Assembly (NCBI RefSeq): GCF_017873175.1
Contig: NZ_JAGGJW010000001.1
Location: 310,001 to 374,000 of the forward strand
DNA length: 64,000 bases
Direction of reading: 5' to 3'
DNA from: Neorhizobium petrolearium
Lineage (GTDB): Bacteria; Pseudomonadota; Alphaproteobacteria; Rhizobiales; Rhizobiaceae
The notes under the pieces were generated by a model. That model saw nothing but the letters and a program-made list of their open reading frames with translations. It did no database searches and had not been told where the DNA came from. The position numbers and the translations under genes are program-made. Below, one piece after another: positions 1-9,902 of the stretch; position 1 is the first letter of the stretch; the number at the start of each line of letters is the position of its first letter.

Positions 1-493
1 GATCGATGTCGACGCCGAGCCGGTCGAGACAGCGTTTGGCATCTGCCCGCAGCTTTTTCCGGTCGACCAGAAAGCCGCGCCCCATGAAACCGAGGCGGGG
101 TTCGCGGGCGAGATAGATGTTCTCGGCGACCGAAAGATGCGGAACGAGATTGAGTTCTTGGTGAATGATGGCGATGCCGGCGGCTTCGGAGTCACGAGTG
201 GAGGAGAAGTGTCGTTCCGCGCCCTTGTAGATGATCGTTCCGGCGCTCGGCTGGTAGACGCCGCTGATGATCTTCATGAGCGTCGATTTGCCGGCGCCGT
301 TCTCGCCGCACACGGCATGCACCTCGCCGCGCCGGAGATCGAAATGCACGTTGGAGAGCGCCCGGACGCCGGGAAATTCCTTACTGATATTGTCGAGGCG
401 GAGCAGCGGCTCGCCGGAAGCCGAAAGCGCAGGCCCCGCCGTCATGGCGGGCCTATGGGCGCTCTGGCGTGGCTCGGCGGGCCTGCTTTCCAT
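1..493 (-). CDS. Sugar ABC transporter ATP-binding protein (5' part, runs off the left edge)
   Basis: This is the N-terminal 164 residues of a carbohydrate-importer ATPase of the RbsA/XylG/MglA type, which couples ATP hydrolysis to uptake of a monosaccharide through an inner-membrane permease. The Walker A motif GENGAGKST is at about residues 67-75, and the Q-loop region reads IIHQELNLVPHLSVAENIYL, typical of the duplicated-domain sugar ATPases. The start is the ATG at 493, preceded by a strong GGAGGAG ribosome site. An N-terminal extension of roughly 30 residues precedes the domain. The second ATPase half and any permease genes lie outside the window. It is divergent from the GntR regulator and dehydratase genes, so a hexuronate or hexarate substrate is plausible but unproven. 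Confidence 0.9.
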   Translation of the reverse strand, partial: MESRPAEPRQSAHRPAMTAGPALSASGEPLLRLDNISKEFPGVRALSNVHFDLRRGEVHAVCGENGAGKSTLMKIISGVYQPSAGTIIYKGAERHFSSTRDSEAAGIAIIHQELNLVPHLSVAENIYLAREPRLGFMGRGFLVDRKKLRADAKRCLDRLGVDID

Positions 494-729
494 GATCTCC
501 TCCCGGGGCTGGATGGCCCGATCCGCCTTCGGCTCCTCCCGCTGGCGTTGCTTAATGGGTAACCCTCAGTGGAAAAGTGGTCAAGCCAATTTTTATTCGA
601 GCAGCGGAATGGTTGCGAGCTGATGGGGGGTGCTGGCCTGAAGACAGGAAAAGTTACGGTATTTCAGCTATATGATTTGCGCCTTGCTCTGTTCGGCTCC
701 TGGGCCTATGGTAAGGCCAAATACTCGGG

Positions 730-1443
730 ATGACGAAATCCATGAACGAATCCATCAAGGCGGCTGAGCCGCGGCGACTGTATCAGCAGATTGCCGACCA
801 GATCCGATCCCTCATTCAGGCGGGACAGTTTCCGGCCGGTGCGCGCCTGCCGGCGGAGCGGGAACTGGCCCAGCAACTCGGCGTGTCGCGTCCATCCCTG
901 CGTGAGGCGCTGATCGCGCTCGAAATCGACGGCAGCGTCGAAATCCGCATGGGCTCCGGCATCTATGTAACGGCCGAGCCGGATAGGCGCCCGTGGCAGA
1001 CCGGCTCGATGGGAGAGAGCCCGCTGGAATTGATGCAGGCGCGCGCCGCCGTTGAAGGCGCGGTCATCCTTCTGGCGGCGGCGAAGATCACGCCGGATGG
1101 ACTTAAGTCCTTGCGCCAGACGCTCGACCAGATGCGAGCGGAGATCGCCGAAGGCCGCAAGCCGCTCGATCTCGACCGGCTTTTCCATCTGACGATCGCC
1201 GGCCAGTCGGGAAATTCCGTGCTGGCGCATATCGTGGGTGATCTTTTCGACGAACGACACAGCCCGCTCTCGGCGCAGATCCGCGTCCGTTTCGAATCGC
1301 CCGAGACCTGGGGTTTCGCGCTTGCCGAACACGAGGCGATCTATGCGGCGCTGGAGGCGCGCAATCCGCTGCTTGCCCAGGCGATGATGCATGCGCATCT
1401 GGAGGAATCCAAACAGCGCTGGATGAACAATGAGGCCCGGTGA
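730..1443 (+). CDS. GntR-family (FadR subfamily) transcriptional regulator
   Basis: A 237-residue regulator. The N-terminal winged helix-turn-helix (residues about 15-80) carries the GntR signature, including QIADQIRSLI, RLPAERELAQQLGVSRPSLREAL and a winged-strand motif ending in GSGIYV. An all-helical FCD-type effector domain follows (about 100-230), with His residues suited to metal or ligand binding (FHLTIAGQSGN, AEHEAIYAAL, MHAHLEES). FadR-subfamily members usually repress sugar-acid catabolism and are released by a pathway intermediate. It lies just upstream of an altronate/galactarate dehydratase gene on the same strand and diverges from a sugar ABC ATPase gene, so it probably controls both. 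The ATG at 730 could be replaced by the in-frame ATG at 742. Confidence 0.9.
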   Translation: MTKSMNESIKAAEPRRLYQQIADQIRSLIQAGQFPAGARLPAERELAQQLGVSRPSLREALIALEIDGSVEIRMGSGIYVTAEPDRRPWQTGSMGESPLELMQARAAVEGAVILLAAAKITPDGLKSLRQTLDQMRAEIAEGRKPLDLDRLFHLTIAGQSGNSVLAHIVGDLFDERHSPLSAQIRVRFESPETWGFALAEHEAIYAALEARNPLLAQAMMHAHLEESKQRWMNNEAR

Positions 1444-1473
1444 TATTTGCGCCGGCCTGGGGAGGAGACAGGC

Positions 1474-3006
1474 ATGAACGAGGCGGTTTCGCCGATCATC
1501 ATTTTGAATCCGGCCGACGATGTGGGGGTCGCGCGGCGGTCTCTCCCGGCGGGCGGATCGACCGGTTACGCCGATCTCGTGGCACGCGAGCTGATCGGCC
1601 GCGGCCATAAGGTGGCGATCAGGCCGATCCCGGCCGGTCGCGAAGTGAAGAAATACGGCCAGGTGATCGGTGTCGCGACGCAGGATATCGAGCCAGGCAG
1701 TCACGTGCATCTGCACAATCTCGCCATGCTGCCCTCAGAGCACGAGCATCAGTTCAGCGTCGATATCGAGGAAAGGGGCATGCTGCCGGAAGCGGAGCGG
1801 CGCACTTTCCTCGGCTACGACCGGGGTTTGGGCGGCGCCGGCACGCGCAACTTCATCGGCATCATTTCCTCGGTGAACTGTTCCGCCACCGTGTCGCGCT
1901 ACATCGCCGACTACTTCAATCGAATGGGGGGACTGGACGGGTTCCCGAACGTCGACGGCGTGGTGGCGCTCACCCACGGCGGCGGCTGTGCATTGAATAC
2001 CAAGTCGGAAGGCTACCGGCTCTTGATCCGCACCATCCAGGGTTATGCAAAACACCCGAATTTCGGTGGCATCCTGATGATCGGGCTGGGCTGTGAGACG
2101 AACCAGATTGCGCCGATTCTTGAACATTATCGCATGGAGGAGGGTGACCGGCTCAGGACCATGACGATCCAGCAGCATGGCGGAACGAGGAAGACCATCG
2201 ACGCGGCGATCGCCATCATCAAGGAGATGCTGCCAGGTGTGAATGCGGCGAAACGCACGCCGCAGCCGCTTTCGAAACTGAAGCTTGCGCTGGAATGTGG
2301 CGGCTCGGATGGTTATTCCGGCATCTCCGCCAACCCGGCGCTTGGCCATGCTTCCGATCTCATCGTCCGCAACGGCGGGACGACCGTGCTTTCGGAAACC
2401 CCGGAAATCTATGGCGCCGAACATCTGCTGACGCGGCGTGCGGTGACGCCCGAAGTGGCACAAAAGCTTCTCCGGCGGATCGACTGGTGGCGGGATTACA
2501 CCGCCCGCAACGGCGACGAACTGAACAACAACCCCTCGCACGGTAACAAGCTGGGCGGCCTGACCACCATTCTTGAAAAGTCGCTCGGGGCGGTCGCCAA
2601 GGGTGGTTCCATGCCGCTGAAGGCGGTCTACGAATTCGCGGAGACCGTCACCGATCGGGGGTTTGTCTTCATGGATACGCCGGGTTACGACCCGGTGGCG
2701 GTGACGGGCCAGGTCGCGGGTGGCTGCAATGTCATCTGTTTCACCACCGGCCGCGGCTCGGTCTCGGGCTTCAAGCCGGCGCCCTGCATCAAGATCGCAA
2801 CCAACTCCGAAATGTACGAGCACATGAAGGAGGACATGGACCTGAACTGCGGCGGCATCGTCACCGGCGAGGAGACGATCGAGGAGGCAGGAGTTCGCAT
2901 TTTCGAGGATGTGATCGCTGTGGCTTCGGGCAAGAAGACGCTGAGCGAAATCTACGACTATGGCGACAATGAATTTGTGCCGTGGCAGGTCGGGGCGGTG
3001 ACCTGA
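1474..3006 (+). CDS. UxaA/GarD-family dehydratase (altronate or galactarate dehydratase)
   Basis: A 510-residue protein with the fused layout of this family: a small N-terminal SAF-like domain (about residues 1-90, ending HVHLHNL) and a large catalytic domain. The catalytic domain contains the NFIGIISSVNCSATV, THGGGCALN and GLGCETN stretches, the block CGGSDGYSGISANPALG and a C-terminal VAGGCNVICFTTGRGS segment. The conserved cysteines fit the iron-dependent dehydration of altronate or galactarate to a 2-keto-3-deoxy acid in the cytoplasm. The start chosen is the ATG at 1474 after GGGGAGGAGAC; an in-frame TTG at 1447 lacks such a site. It sits about 30 bases after the GntR regulator, suggesting one transcription unit. 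The exact sugar acid cannot be told from sequence. Confidence 0.9.
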   Translation: MNEAVSPIIILNPADDVGVARRSLPAGGSTGYADLVARELIGRGHKVAIRPIPAGREVKKYGQVIGVATQDIEPGSHVHLHNLAMLPSEHEHQFSVDIEERGMLPEAERRTFLGYDRGLGGAGTRNFIGIISSVNCSATVSRYIADYFNRMGGLDGFPNVDGVVALTHGGGCALNTKSEGYRLLIRTIQGYAKHPNFGGILMIGLGCETNQIAPILEHYRMEEGDRLRTMTIQQHGGTRKTIDAAIAIIKEMLPGVNAAKRTPQPLSKLKLALECGGSDGYSGISANPALGHASDLIVRNGGTTVLSETPEIYGAEHLLTRRAVTPEVAQKLLRRIDWWRDYTARNGDELNNNPSHGNKLGGLTTILEKSLGAVAKGGSMPLKAVYEFAETVTDRGFVFMDTPGYDPVAVTGQVAGGCNVICFTTGRGSVSGFKPAPCIKIATNSEMYEHMKEDMDLNCGGIVTGEETIEEAGVRIFEDVIAVASGKKTLSEIYDYGDNEFVPWQVGAVT

Positions 3007-3042
3007 GCCGCCGCCCCGAGGATTGTCTTACCGGATGAGGGC

Positions 3043-4260
3043 CTACCGCGATCCGGCCGGCTTCTGCTGTTGGGCCTGGACTGTCTGCGGGGCTGGGGTG
3101 CCGAAGAACCGGTCGCGCTCGCGCCACAGCGCCGGGATCGACAGGAGGGCGATCGAGACAAAGGCGATCGCAGTCTTCGTCAGCTCGTCGAGCTCCGGCG
3201 AACGCCCGTCGAAGTAATAGACGAAATAGACGATCGCGACGTGCCAAACATAGACATAGAGCGAATGGCGGCCGAGAAGCTGCAGGTATTTCAGCGAGAA
3301 GACCCAGGTGAGAGCGCCCGCGATACGGCGAACCCACGCAGCCTTGTGCTTCGGACCCGCGACGATCAGCCAGGTGACGAGCAGGGCCACGGCGGCAAAG
3401 TTCAGGAGATAGACCGGGCCGAAATCGGCGCGGATTTCCATTGAGGCGAACTTGCCGATCATGTGCGGCGGCATCAGCTCATGTGCCGTGATGAGGCGCA
3501 GCGGCAGGAAAAACAGCACCAGCACCAGCGCCACTTTGGGGATGAAGGTGTTGTCCGGCGAAAGGATCTTCTTCCAGTCGATCTTGCCTGCCGAGGTCAG
3601 CGCACCGAGCACCAGAGCCGAATAGAAGACAATCTGCCAGCCGAGCAGGTTGAACGACACGCGGACACCCTGGTCGTCCGCGCCCATAACCAGGTCATTG
3701 AGCGGTGTCGTGACGATCTGTTGCAGACCGAGCTGCGCGGTCATCCAGAGGATGATCGAGCCGGCGATGACATAATGCCACTTGTCTTCCAGCACGAGTT
3801 TCACGAGCATCGGCGCAAAGAGCATGTAGACGATGTATTGCGGCAGGATATCCATGAAGGTCGGCTGATACAGGAAGGAGGCGATCGCGGCGAGACGCAG
3901 CGGATCATCGAAGTTCGTGTAGCCGAGCCAGTTGAACCAGATCGTATAGGCGCCGGGCAGCAGCATCTGCGCGACCAGTACAACCAGAACGATGCCCATC
4001 GCATAACGATAAAGCTCGAAGGCCCTGGTGTAGATGGCGGCGCGGCCGGCAGCATAGCCATTTCTCATCATCTTCTTGGCATAGACCATGCCGATCAGCA
4101 GGCCGGACAGGAAGACGAAGCCTTGCGCATCTTCCACGAAAGCAAGCTGGTTGTGGTTGATTTTCACCAGGAAATAGCCGCCGGCGAAGATCAGGTGATT
4201 GATCAGCATGAAAACGAGGAAATATCCTCGCATTCCGTCAATTATATCAAAGCGTTTCAT
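3043..4260 (-). CDS. opgC: OpgC-family membrane protein (osmoregulated periplasmic glucan modification)
   Basis: A 405-residue polytopic inner-membrane protein with about ten hydrophobic segments. The N-terminus (RFDIIDGMRGYFLVFMLINH) and the FVFLSGLLIGMVYAKKM segment match the OpgC family. Characterised OpgC proteins transfer succinyl groups to periplasmic glucans, which in rhizobia are cyclic beta-glucans made under low osmolarity. The C-terminus has a basic Arg/Gln-rich tail in the cytoplasm. The ATG at 4260 begins the conserved part. The gene is convergent with the dehydratase gene (37-base gap) and has no obvious operon partner. OpgC and the general acyltransferase-3 proteins are hard to separate by eye, but the N-terminal motif favours OpgC. 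Confidence 0.82.
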   Translation of the reverse strand: MKRFDIIDGMRGYFLVFMLINHLIFAGGYFLVKINHNQLAFVEDAQGFVFLSGLLIGMVYAKKMMRNGYAAGRAAIYTRAFELYRYAMGIVLVVLVAQMLLPGAYTIWFNWLGYTNFDDPLRLAAIASFLYQPTFMDILPQYIVYMLFAPMLVKLVLEDKWHYVIAGSIILWMTAQLGLQQIVTTPLNDLVMGADDQGVRVSFNLLGWQIVFYSALVLGALTSAGKIDWKKILSPDNTFIPKVALVLVLFFLPLRLITAHELMPPHMIGKFASMEIRADFGPVYLLNFAAVALLVTWLIVAGPKHKAAWVRRIAGALTWVFSLKYLQLLGRHSLYVYVWHVAIVYFVYYFDGRSPELDELTKTAIAFVSIALLSIPALWRERDRFFGTPAPQTVQAQQQKPAGSR

Positions 4261-4478
4261 CGGTCGCGGTCTCCGTCTTTGCCGGTCCCGATGGCTGGCG
4301 CCGGTCGGTCCGTAAGGCCTCTCCGGGCCGGGAACTTACCCGCCTAAACGTCGAAAAAAGCCTGAGGGTTCCGTCTGCAAATCGGTAAGCACGGTTCTTC
4401 TAGACAGTTTAAGCAGGATCGAGCGTAAACTGTGCGTGATGACCCTGCGATGAACGGAAGGTTGGCCGATGTTCAGGT

Positions 4479-7400
4479 CTATTCGGCGGCGACGCGTTTC
4501 AGGCCTGCAACCTGTGTGAGGTAGGCGCGCAAGGCGGCGGGCTTGACCGGCTTATGTTGCACGCTGATGTCGTGCCTCTCCGCTTCGGCCCGGACTTCCA
4601 GCGTCCGGTCGGCGGTGATGAGCAATGCAGGGATTTCGGCCTGATAGAGGGCACGCAGTCTCAGAATCGCGTCGATGCCATCTCCATCGTCGAGATGGTA
4701 ATCGGCGATGATCACTTCAGGCGGCGGTTCACGATGGTCGACGATGTCGTCCAGGGCGGCAATCGAAACCGCCTGGCCGACCGTGCAGCCCCAGCCGGTG
4801 ATGAGCAATGCCATGCCTTCAAGAATTCTCGGTTCGTTGTCGATGCAGAGGACACGGAGGCCGTTGAGCGGCTGCGAGCGCTTGCGACGTTCGGGTTGAG
4901 CGGCGGCGCGGGCTGTCTGCTGCACCAAGAGATCCATAGGCACCTGAACGCGAAATATCGTGCCGCGACCGGGCGTCGAGGCAAGTCGGACGGGATGGTC
5001 CAAGACGCGGGAGATGCGATCGACGATCGACAGGCCAAGCCCGAGCCCTCCCGCCGTCCTTGCGCCTTCATCCAGCCGCGCGAATTCCTTGAAGACAGTG
5101 CGGAATTTCGAAGGGGGAATGCCGATGCCCGAATCCAGAATTTCAATGACCACCTGGTCACCCCGCCGGCGTGCGCCGACGAGAACTTTGCCGCTGATCG
5201 TGTATTTGATCGCGTTGGAGACGAGGTTTTGCACCAGACGGCGCAGAAGATTGGCGTCCGACCGAACCCGCAGCGACGTCGGAACAACAACAAATTGCAG
5301 GTTCTTCTCGCGCGCCATGGGTGCGTAGTCCGTCTCAATGCGACGGAAGAGATCCTCGAGCGGCACGGATGTGAAGCGCGGCTTCATCGCGCCCGTATCC
5401 AGCCGGGAAATGTCGAGCACCGCTCCGAGGATCGACTCGACCGATTCCAGGGCGGAATCGATGTTGTGGACCAGCACACCGTTTGAGTCGGAAGCGCCGA
5501 GCCGCTCGACCAGTGCGGAGGAATAAAGCCGGGCGGCATTGAGCGGCTGAAGGATATCGTGGCCGGCGGCGGCGAAGAAGCGGGTTTTGCCGATATTGGC
5601 TTCCTCGGCAGAAGCCCGGGCCTCGGCAAGTTCATGATTTACCCGCATCAGCTCGGCCGTGCGCTCGCCGACGCGCTGTTCCAGCGTCTCGTTCGCTTGT
5701 TTCAACGCTCTGTCGGCGGCGACACGTTCGGAGATATCGGTAAAGGTTGCAACGATGCCCTTGTCAGGCATGGCATTCGAGCGCACTTCGATGATCCGGC
5801 CCCCACCATTGAGAACGAGGGAGAAAGGTGCATCGAGCGTCTGGAACTGACGAATCACCTCCGTCTGGTCGGAGGCTGGAATGTCGCCGCGGTCCGAGAG
5901 GATGGCGACGATGTCCGCGAGGGGGAACCCCACCTGGCCCACCTGTTCCGGCAGGTCGAGCAGATTGCGGAAGCGCCGGTTCCATATGGTGAGCCGTTCG
6001 GAACTGTCGAAGACGGCGATGCCCTGGTCCATCTGCGAAAGGGCGGTCTGCAGCATGTCCTGGTTATATTGCAGCGCTTCGCTCGCCTGGTCGAGCAGCC
6101 AGGCGGTGTCGGCATTGGTGTCCTCGGCCTTTTGCAGGATGAGCGACAGCACGAGCCGCGCGGAGGAGGAGCCGATCGCACTGCCGAGCAATTGCTCGGA
6201 GAAATGGATCATCGCCATGTCGGCCGGCTGGTCGTCGCTGAACGTCCGTCCGGCTGTTTGCTCGTAATTGGTGAAGGATCGCCGCATGCGCTCCTCGCCG
6301 AGATAACGGGCGATCGCAGCTTTGAGGTCTCCGACGCTGACGCGGGTCTTCCAGCCGCGCGTGGCGAATTGCGAGCGTACGTGCCGCTTGACGAAGATGC
6401 CGGCCTGGATGCGCTCGACCGGCCGCGGGTTACGCGACATTGATCCAAGCACGAAGGCAAGCGTATTGAGTGTCAGACTGAAGATTGTGGCATTGACCAG
6501 CGGGTCGGTCTCGGGTCCGGAGAAGATGCCGGTGCCCGGAAACAGGAAGTTGAGGACGGCCGAGGCCACGTAGGAATTGTCCTGGCCGCCGAGGCTGGGC
6601 AGGAAGAGCAGATACGCCCAGGCAAGGAAGCCGAACGACATGCCGAGGATTGCTCCCCGGGCGTTCGCTCGTCGCCAGATCAGCCCGCCGAAGAGCGCAG
6701 GCGCGACCTGGGCAATCGCCGCGAAGGCCAGCAGACCGATCGAGGAGAGGCCCGACTGGCTGTCCGCCATGCGGTAATATCCATAACCGAGGATCAACAC
6801 CGCGAAGATCGCCAAACGGCGGATGTTGAGGAGCGTGCGGGTGAAATCCGAGCGCTGGCCGGAGCGCGCTGCCATCAGCTTCTGCCGGAGGAAGATCGGA
6901 ATGATGATGTCGTTCGACACCATGATCGAGAGCGCCACCGATTCGACGATCACCATGGCAGTGGCAGCCGAAAAGCCACCGATGAAGGCGATGAGGGAAA
7001 TGACCTTGAGTTCGCCGGCCAGAGGCAGGGTGAGCAGATAGAGATCAGCATCGCCGATGCCGCCGAAGGTAATCAGTCCCGCCATCGCCGCGGGCAGCAC
7101 AAAGAGATTGATCGCGATGAGATAGAGGGGCAGAAGGGTACCGGCGACCCGTCGCTCTCGGGCTGTTCGGTTCTCGACCACCGTGACATGGAACTGCCGC
7201 GGCAGCAGGATGATCGCGAAGGCGGAGAGCGCGATCAGGACGAGCCACCGGCTGAGCGGCGTCTGATAGGAAAGCGACGAGCTGACCAGAAGGTTTTCCG
7301 ACGCCTTGGTGAAGAGATCGGCAGGCCCGTCGAACAGGATCAAGAGGACGGAAATGCCGACCGTCGCAAAGGCGAGCAGCTTGACGACCGATTCCATGGC

Positions 7401-7994
7401 GACCGCCAGGATCAACCCGTCCTGATGCTCCGTCGCATCCGTGTGCCGGGTGCCGAACATGACCGCAAAGCAGGCCATGAGGATTGTCACGATCAGTGCG
7501 AGATCGACGAAATAGAGATTGCCGCTGCCCAGCCCGTAGTCTGATGGGTTGACCATAACTGCGACCGAACTCGACACCGCCTTGAGCTGAAGCGCGATAT
7601 AGGGAATGGCGCCGACGAGCGCGATCACCGCGACGATCATCGCAACGGTGGAATTCTTGCCGTAGCGGGCGGCGATGAAATCCGCGACCGATGTGAGTTT
7701 CTCGGCTTTGGCGAGATCGATGATGCGTTTCAGCACCGGCATGCCGAGCGTGAAGGCCAGGATTGGGCCGATATAGATGCCGGTGAATTCCAGCCCTCTT
7801 TGCGAGGCAAGCCCCACACCGCCGAAATAGGTCCAGGACGTGCAGTAGATCGCAAGGCTGAGCGCATAGACGACCGGCCGTCCGTTTTTCGGCACGCCGA
7901 AGAGACGGCTTCGCCGGTCCCCAAAACTGGCCACTGCGAAAAGCAGCAGGACATAGGCGAAAGCCGAAACAAAAATGACCCAGCCTGGAAGCAT
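4479..7994 (-). CDS. Hybrid sensor: sodium/solute symporter-PAS-histidine kinase-receiver fusion
   Basis: A 1171-residue multidomain protein. Residues 1 to about 520 are a PutP-like sodium:solute symporter with about 13 membrane segments. A PAS domain follows (about 650-780), then a coiled coil (ANETLEQRVGERTAELMRV). The HisKA domain has phospho-acceptor His812 in AAAGHDILQPL, and the ATPase domain has the N-box SNAIKYT and the G-boxes DSGIGIPP and GGLGLGLSI. A C-terminal receiver domain has Asp1098 in ADYHLDDGDG and a C-terminal KPVKP lysine motif. This is the CbrA/NahK architecture, in which a transporter-like module is proposed to sense a nutrient and feed a phosphorelay. The ATG at 7994 directly follows a GGGGAGGAG site, so an upstream in-frame start at 8030 is less likely. 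No partner regulator is adjacent. Confidence 0.93.
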   Translation of the reverse strand: MLPGWVIFVSAFAYVLLLFAVASFGDRRSRLFGVPKNGRPVVYALSLAIYCTSWTYFGGVGLASQRGLEFTGIYIGPILAFTLGMPVLKRIIDLAKAEKLTSVADFIAARYGKNSTVAMIVAVIALVGAIPYIALQLKAVSSSVAVMVNPSDYGLGSGNLYFVDLALIVTILMACFAVMFGTRHTDATEHQDGLILAVAMESVVKLLAFATVGISVLLILFDGPADLFTKASENLLVSSSLSYQTPLSRWLVLIALSAFAIILLPRQFHVTVVENRTARERRVAGTLLPLYLIAINLFVLPAAMAGLITFGGIGDADLYLLTLPLAGELKVISLIAFIGGFSAATAMVIVESVALSIMVSNDIIIPIFLRQKLMAARSGQRSDFTRTLLNIRRLAIFAVLILGYGYYRMADSQSGLSSIGLLAFAAIAQVAPALFGGLIWRRANARGAILGMSFGFLAWAYLLFLPSLGGQDNSYVASAVLNFLFPGTGIFSGPETDPLVNATIFSLTLNTLAFVLGSMSRNPRPVERIQAGIFVKRHVRSQFATRGWKTRVSVGDLKAAIARYLGEERMRRSFTNYEQTAGRTFSDDQPADMAMIHFSEQLLGSAIGSSSARLVLSLILQKAEDTNADTAWLLDQASEALQYNQDMLQTALSQMDQGIAVFDSSERLTIWNRRFRNLLDLPEQVGQVGFPLADIVAILSDRGDIPASDQTEVIRQFQTLDAPFSLVLNGGGRIIEVRSNAMPDKGIVATFTDISERVAADRALKQANETLEQRVGERTAELMRVNHELAEARASAEEANIGKTRFFAAAGHDILQPLNAARLYSSALVERLGASDSNGVLVHNIDSALESVESILGAVLDISRLDTGAMKPRFTSVPLEDLFRRIETDYAPMAREKNLQFVVVPTSLRVRSDANLLRRLVQNLVSNAIKYTISGKVLVGARRRGDQVVIEILDSGIGIPPSKFRTVFKEFARLDEGARTAGGLGLGLSIVDRISRVLDHPVRLASTPGRGTIFRVQVPMDLLVQQTARAAAQPERRKRSQPLNGLRVLCIDNEPRILEGMALLITGWGCTVGQAVSIAALDDIVDHREPPPEVIIADYHLDDGDGIDAILRLRALYQAEIPALLITADRTLEVRAEAERHDISVQHKPVKPAALRAYLTQVAGLKRVAAE

Positions 7995-8185
7995 GGCTCC
8001 TCCCCGCGGAAATTGCGGTGGTCTGAACATTAGGGGAAAAGCATGCGCTTGGAAATCAGCGGCGCCATCGGCAAAAAGTCCAATAGACGCTCATGATTAA
8101 GCCCTTGGACATCCGCATCTTTTCAGGTCGGGCGTTTGCGCTATGTTGTGTATCGTCGCAACCTGGAAACCGGGGGTATAGAAGC

Positions 8186-8617
8186 ATGTCAATGATCAGC
8201 GAATTCCGTTCCTTCATCGCCAAGGGCAACGTGATGGATCTCGCCATCGGCATCATCATCGGTGGCGCCTTCACCGGCATCGTCAATTCGCTGGTGAACG
8301 ACGTCGTGATGCCGATCGTGGGGGCCATCACGGGCGGCGGTTTCGACTTCTCCAATTATTTCCTGCCGCTGTCGAGCGCGGTGACGGCTCCGAACCTCGC
8401 AGCCGCGCGCGAACAGGGCGCCGTCTTTGCCTATGGCAGCTTCATCACCGTGCTGATCAACTTCCTGATCCTTGCCTGGGTCATCTTCCTTATGGTCAAG
8501 GGCGTGAACAGAGTGCGCCTGATGGAAGAGAAGAAGCCGGCTGAAGCCGCGCCCGCCCCGCCGCCGGCCGACGTCCAGCTTCTGACGGAGATTCGCGATA
8601 TCCTGAAAACAAAGTGA
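8186..8617 (+). CDS. mscL: Large-conductance mechanosensitive channel MscL
   Basis: A 143-residue inner-membrane channel that opens under high membrane tension and protects the cell from hypo-osmotic shock. The N-terminal amphipathic helix ([19 protein letters not shown]) leads into the first membrane helix and pore constriction ([22 protein letters not shown]). A periplasmic loop, a second membrane helix ([16 protein letters not shown]) and a charged cytoplasmic C-terminal helix with a Pro/Ala linker follow. The length fits the family. The ATG at 8186 is chosen because the protein begins there with the family N-terminus; the reading frame stays open upstream to 8093, but that extension resembles nothing. 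It is monocistronic. Confidence 0.96.
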   Translation: MSMISEFRSFIAKGNVMDLAIGIIIGGAFTGIVNSLVNDVVMPIVGAITGGGFDFSNYFLPLSSAVTAPNLAAAREQGAVFAYGSFITVLINFLILAWVIFLMVKGVNRVRLMEEKKPAEAAPAPPPADVQLLTEIRDILKTK

Positions 8618-8732
8618 TCTTTTGATCACATTTTCAGGAATCATCATCGGAATCGATTGCCGGCTCACGGATTATCATGGGATTTTCTGACCTCCCTGAG
8701 TTAGAGAAAGGGAAACAGGTCAAGGAAATCCG

Positions 8733-9902
8733 ATGTCGATTATTGCCAGTCTCAGTCCTCGCGCCGTCTCCGCGCCTGAAAGCGGGATCGTCGAGATCAT
8801 CAATCATGCTCGCGGCCGGGAGGGCCTCATTCCGCTCTGGGCCGGCGAAGGGGATCTGCCGAGCCCGGACTTCATCAACCGGGCGGCAACCGAAGCGCTG
8901 ATGGCCGGCGAGACCTTCTATACCTGGCAGCGCGGCATCCCCGAACTTCGCCAGGCGCTGTCGGACTATTATGCCAGGCATTTTTCCGTGACGCTGCCGA
9001 TGGAGCATTTCTATGTGACCGGTTCCGGCATGCATGCGATCATGCTTGCCGTGCAGGCCATCGCGTCGCCGGGCGACGAAGTGATCTACCTCTCGCCGAC
9101 CTGGCCGAACATCATCTCGGCGATCGATATTTCTGGCGCGCATTCGGTTGGCTTGCCGCTCGACTTCGCGGGCGGCCGCTGGTCGCTCGATCTTGCCAAG
9201 CTGGAAGCGAGGATCACGCCGAAGACCAGAGGCCTCTTCATCAACACGCCCGCCAACCCGACCGGCTGGACCGCGACGCTCGAAGATCTGAAGGACATTC
9301 TGGCGCTCGCCCGCAAGCATGGGCTCTGGATCATCGCCGACGAGATCTATGCCCGCTACTATTATGGCGGCGCGGCCCGTGCTCCGTCTTTCCTCGACTT
9401 CATGGAAGGGGGTGACCGGATCATCTTCGCCAATTCCTTTTCCAAGAACTGGTCGATGACCGGTTGGCGCGTCGGCTGGCTGGTGGCCCCCCCGGAAATG
9501 GGCCAGGTCATCGAGAACCTGGTGCAGTATTCCAATTCCGGCGTCGCGCAGTTCCTGCAGCGCGGCGCGGTCGTGGCGCTCAATGAGGGCGATGCGTTCG
9601 TCCGGGCGAATATCGACCGCGCGACCAAGGCGCGCGATATCCTCTGCGATGCCCTGATCGCCACCAACCGAGTCGAGACCCTGAAGCCCGATGGCGCGCT
9701 CTATGCCTTCGTGAAGGTGGACGGCATTACCGACAGCCGCAAGGCGGCGCTCGACATCGTCGACAAGATTGGCGTGGCGCTGGCGCCGGGCTCGGCCTTC
9801 GGCAAGGGCGGGGAGCTTTTCCTGCGCGCCTGCTTCCTGCGCGATCCGAGGCAGATCGAGGAAGCCGCTGCACGCCTTTCCGATTACATCAAGCGCCTCT
9901 GA
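8733..9902 (+). CDS. Class I/II pyridoxal-phosphate aminotransferase
   Basis: A 389-residue fold-type I aminotransferase. The cofactor lysine is Lys238 in NSFSKNWSMTGWRVGW. The substrate-binding NPTGW motif is at 175-179, and Asp203 in IADEIY would contact the pyridine nitrogen. TGSGMHAIMLAVQA is the phosphate-binding turn region, and a late Arg lies in LFLRACFLRDPRQ. It resembles aspartate/aromatic-type aminotransferases that move an amino group between an amino acid and a 2-oxo acid in the cytosol. The amino-acid substrate cannot be read from the sequence. It is preceded by an AGGTCAAGGAA ribosome site and has no operon partner. Confidence 0.9.
   Translation: MSIIASLSPRAVSAPESGIVEIINHARGREGLIPLWAGEGDLPSPDFINRAATEALMAGETFYTWQRGIPELRQALSDYYARHFSVTLPMEHFYVTGSGMHAIMLAVQAIASPGDEVIYLSPTWPNIISAIDISGAHSVGLPLDFAGGRWSLDLAKLEARITPKTRGLFINTPANPTGWTATLEDLKDILALARKHGLWIIADEIYARYYYGGAARAPSFLDFMEGGDRIIFANSFSKNWSMTGWRVGWLVAPPEMGQVIENLVQYSNSGVAQFLQRGAVVALNEGDAFVRANIDRATKARDILCDALIATNRVETLKPDGALYAFVKVDGITDSRKAALDIVDKIGVALAPGSAFGKGGELFLRACFLRDPRQIEEAAARLSDYIKRL

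Noticed and set aside
1735..2823. A 362-codon minus-strand frame inside the altronate/galactarate dehydratase gene
   Set aside because: The opposite strand encodes a full, conserved enzyme; the antisense translation is Arg/His/Asp-rich and resembles no protein.
8614..8629. GTGATC/GATCAC hairpin at the mscL stop codon
   Set aside because: Only six base pairs, half AT, with a weak T-run; too slight to call a terminator.
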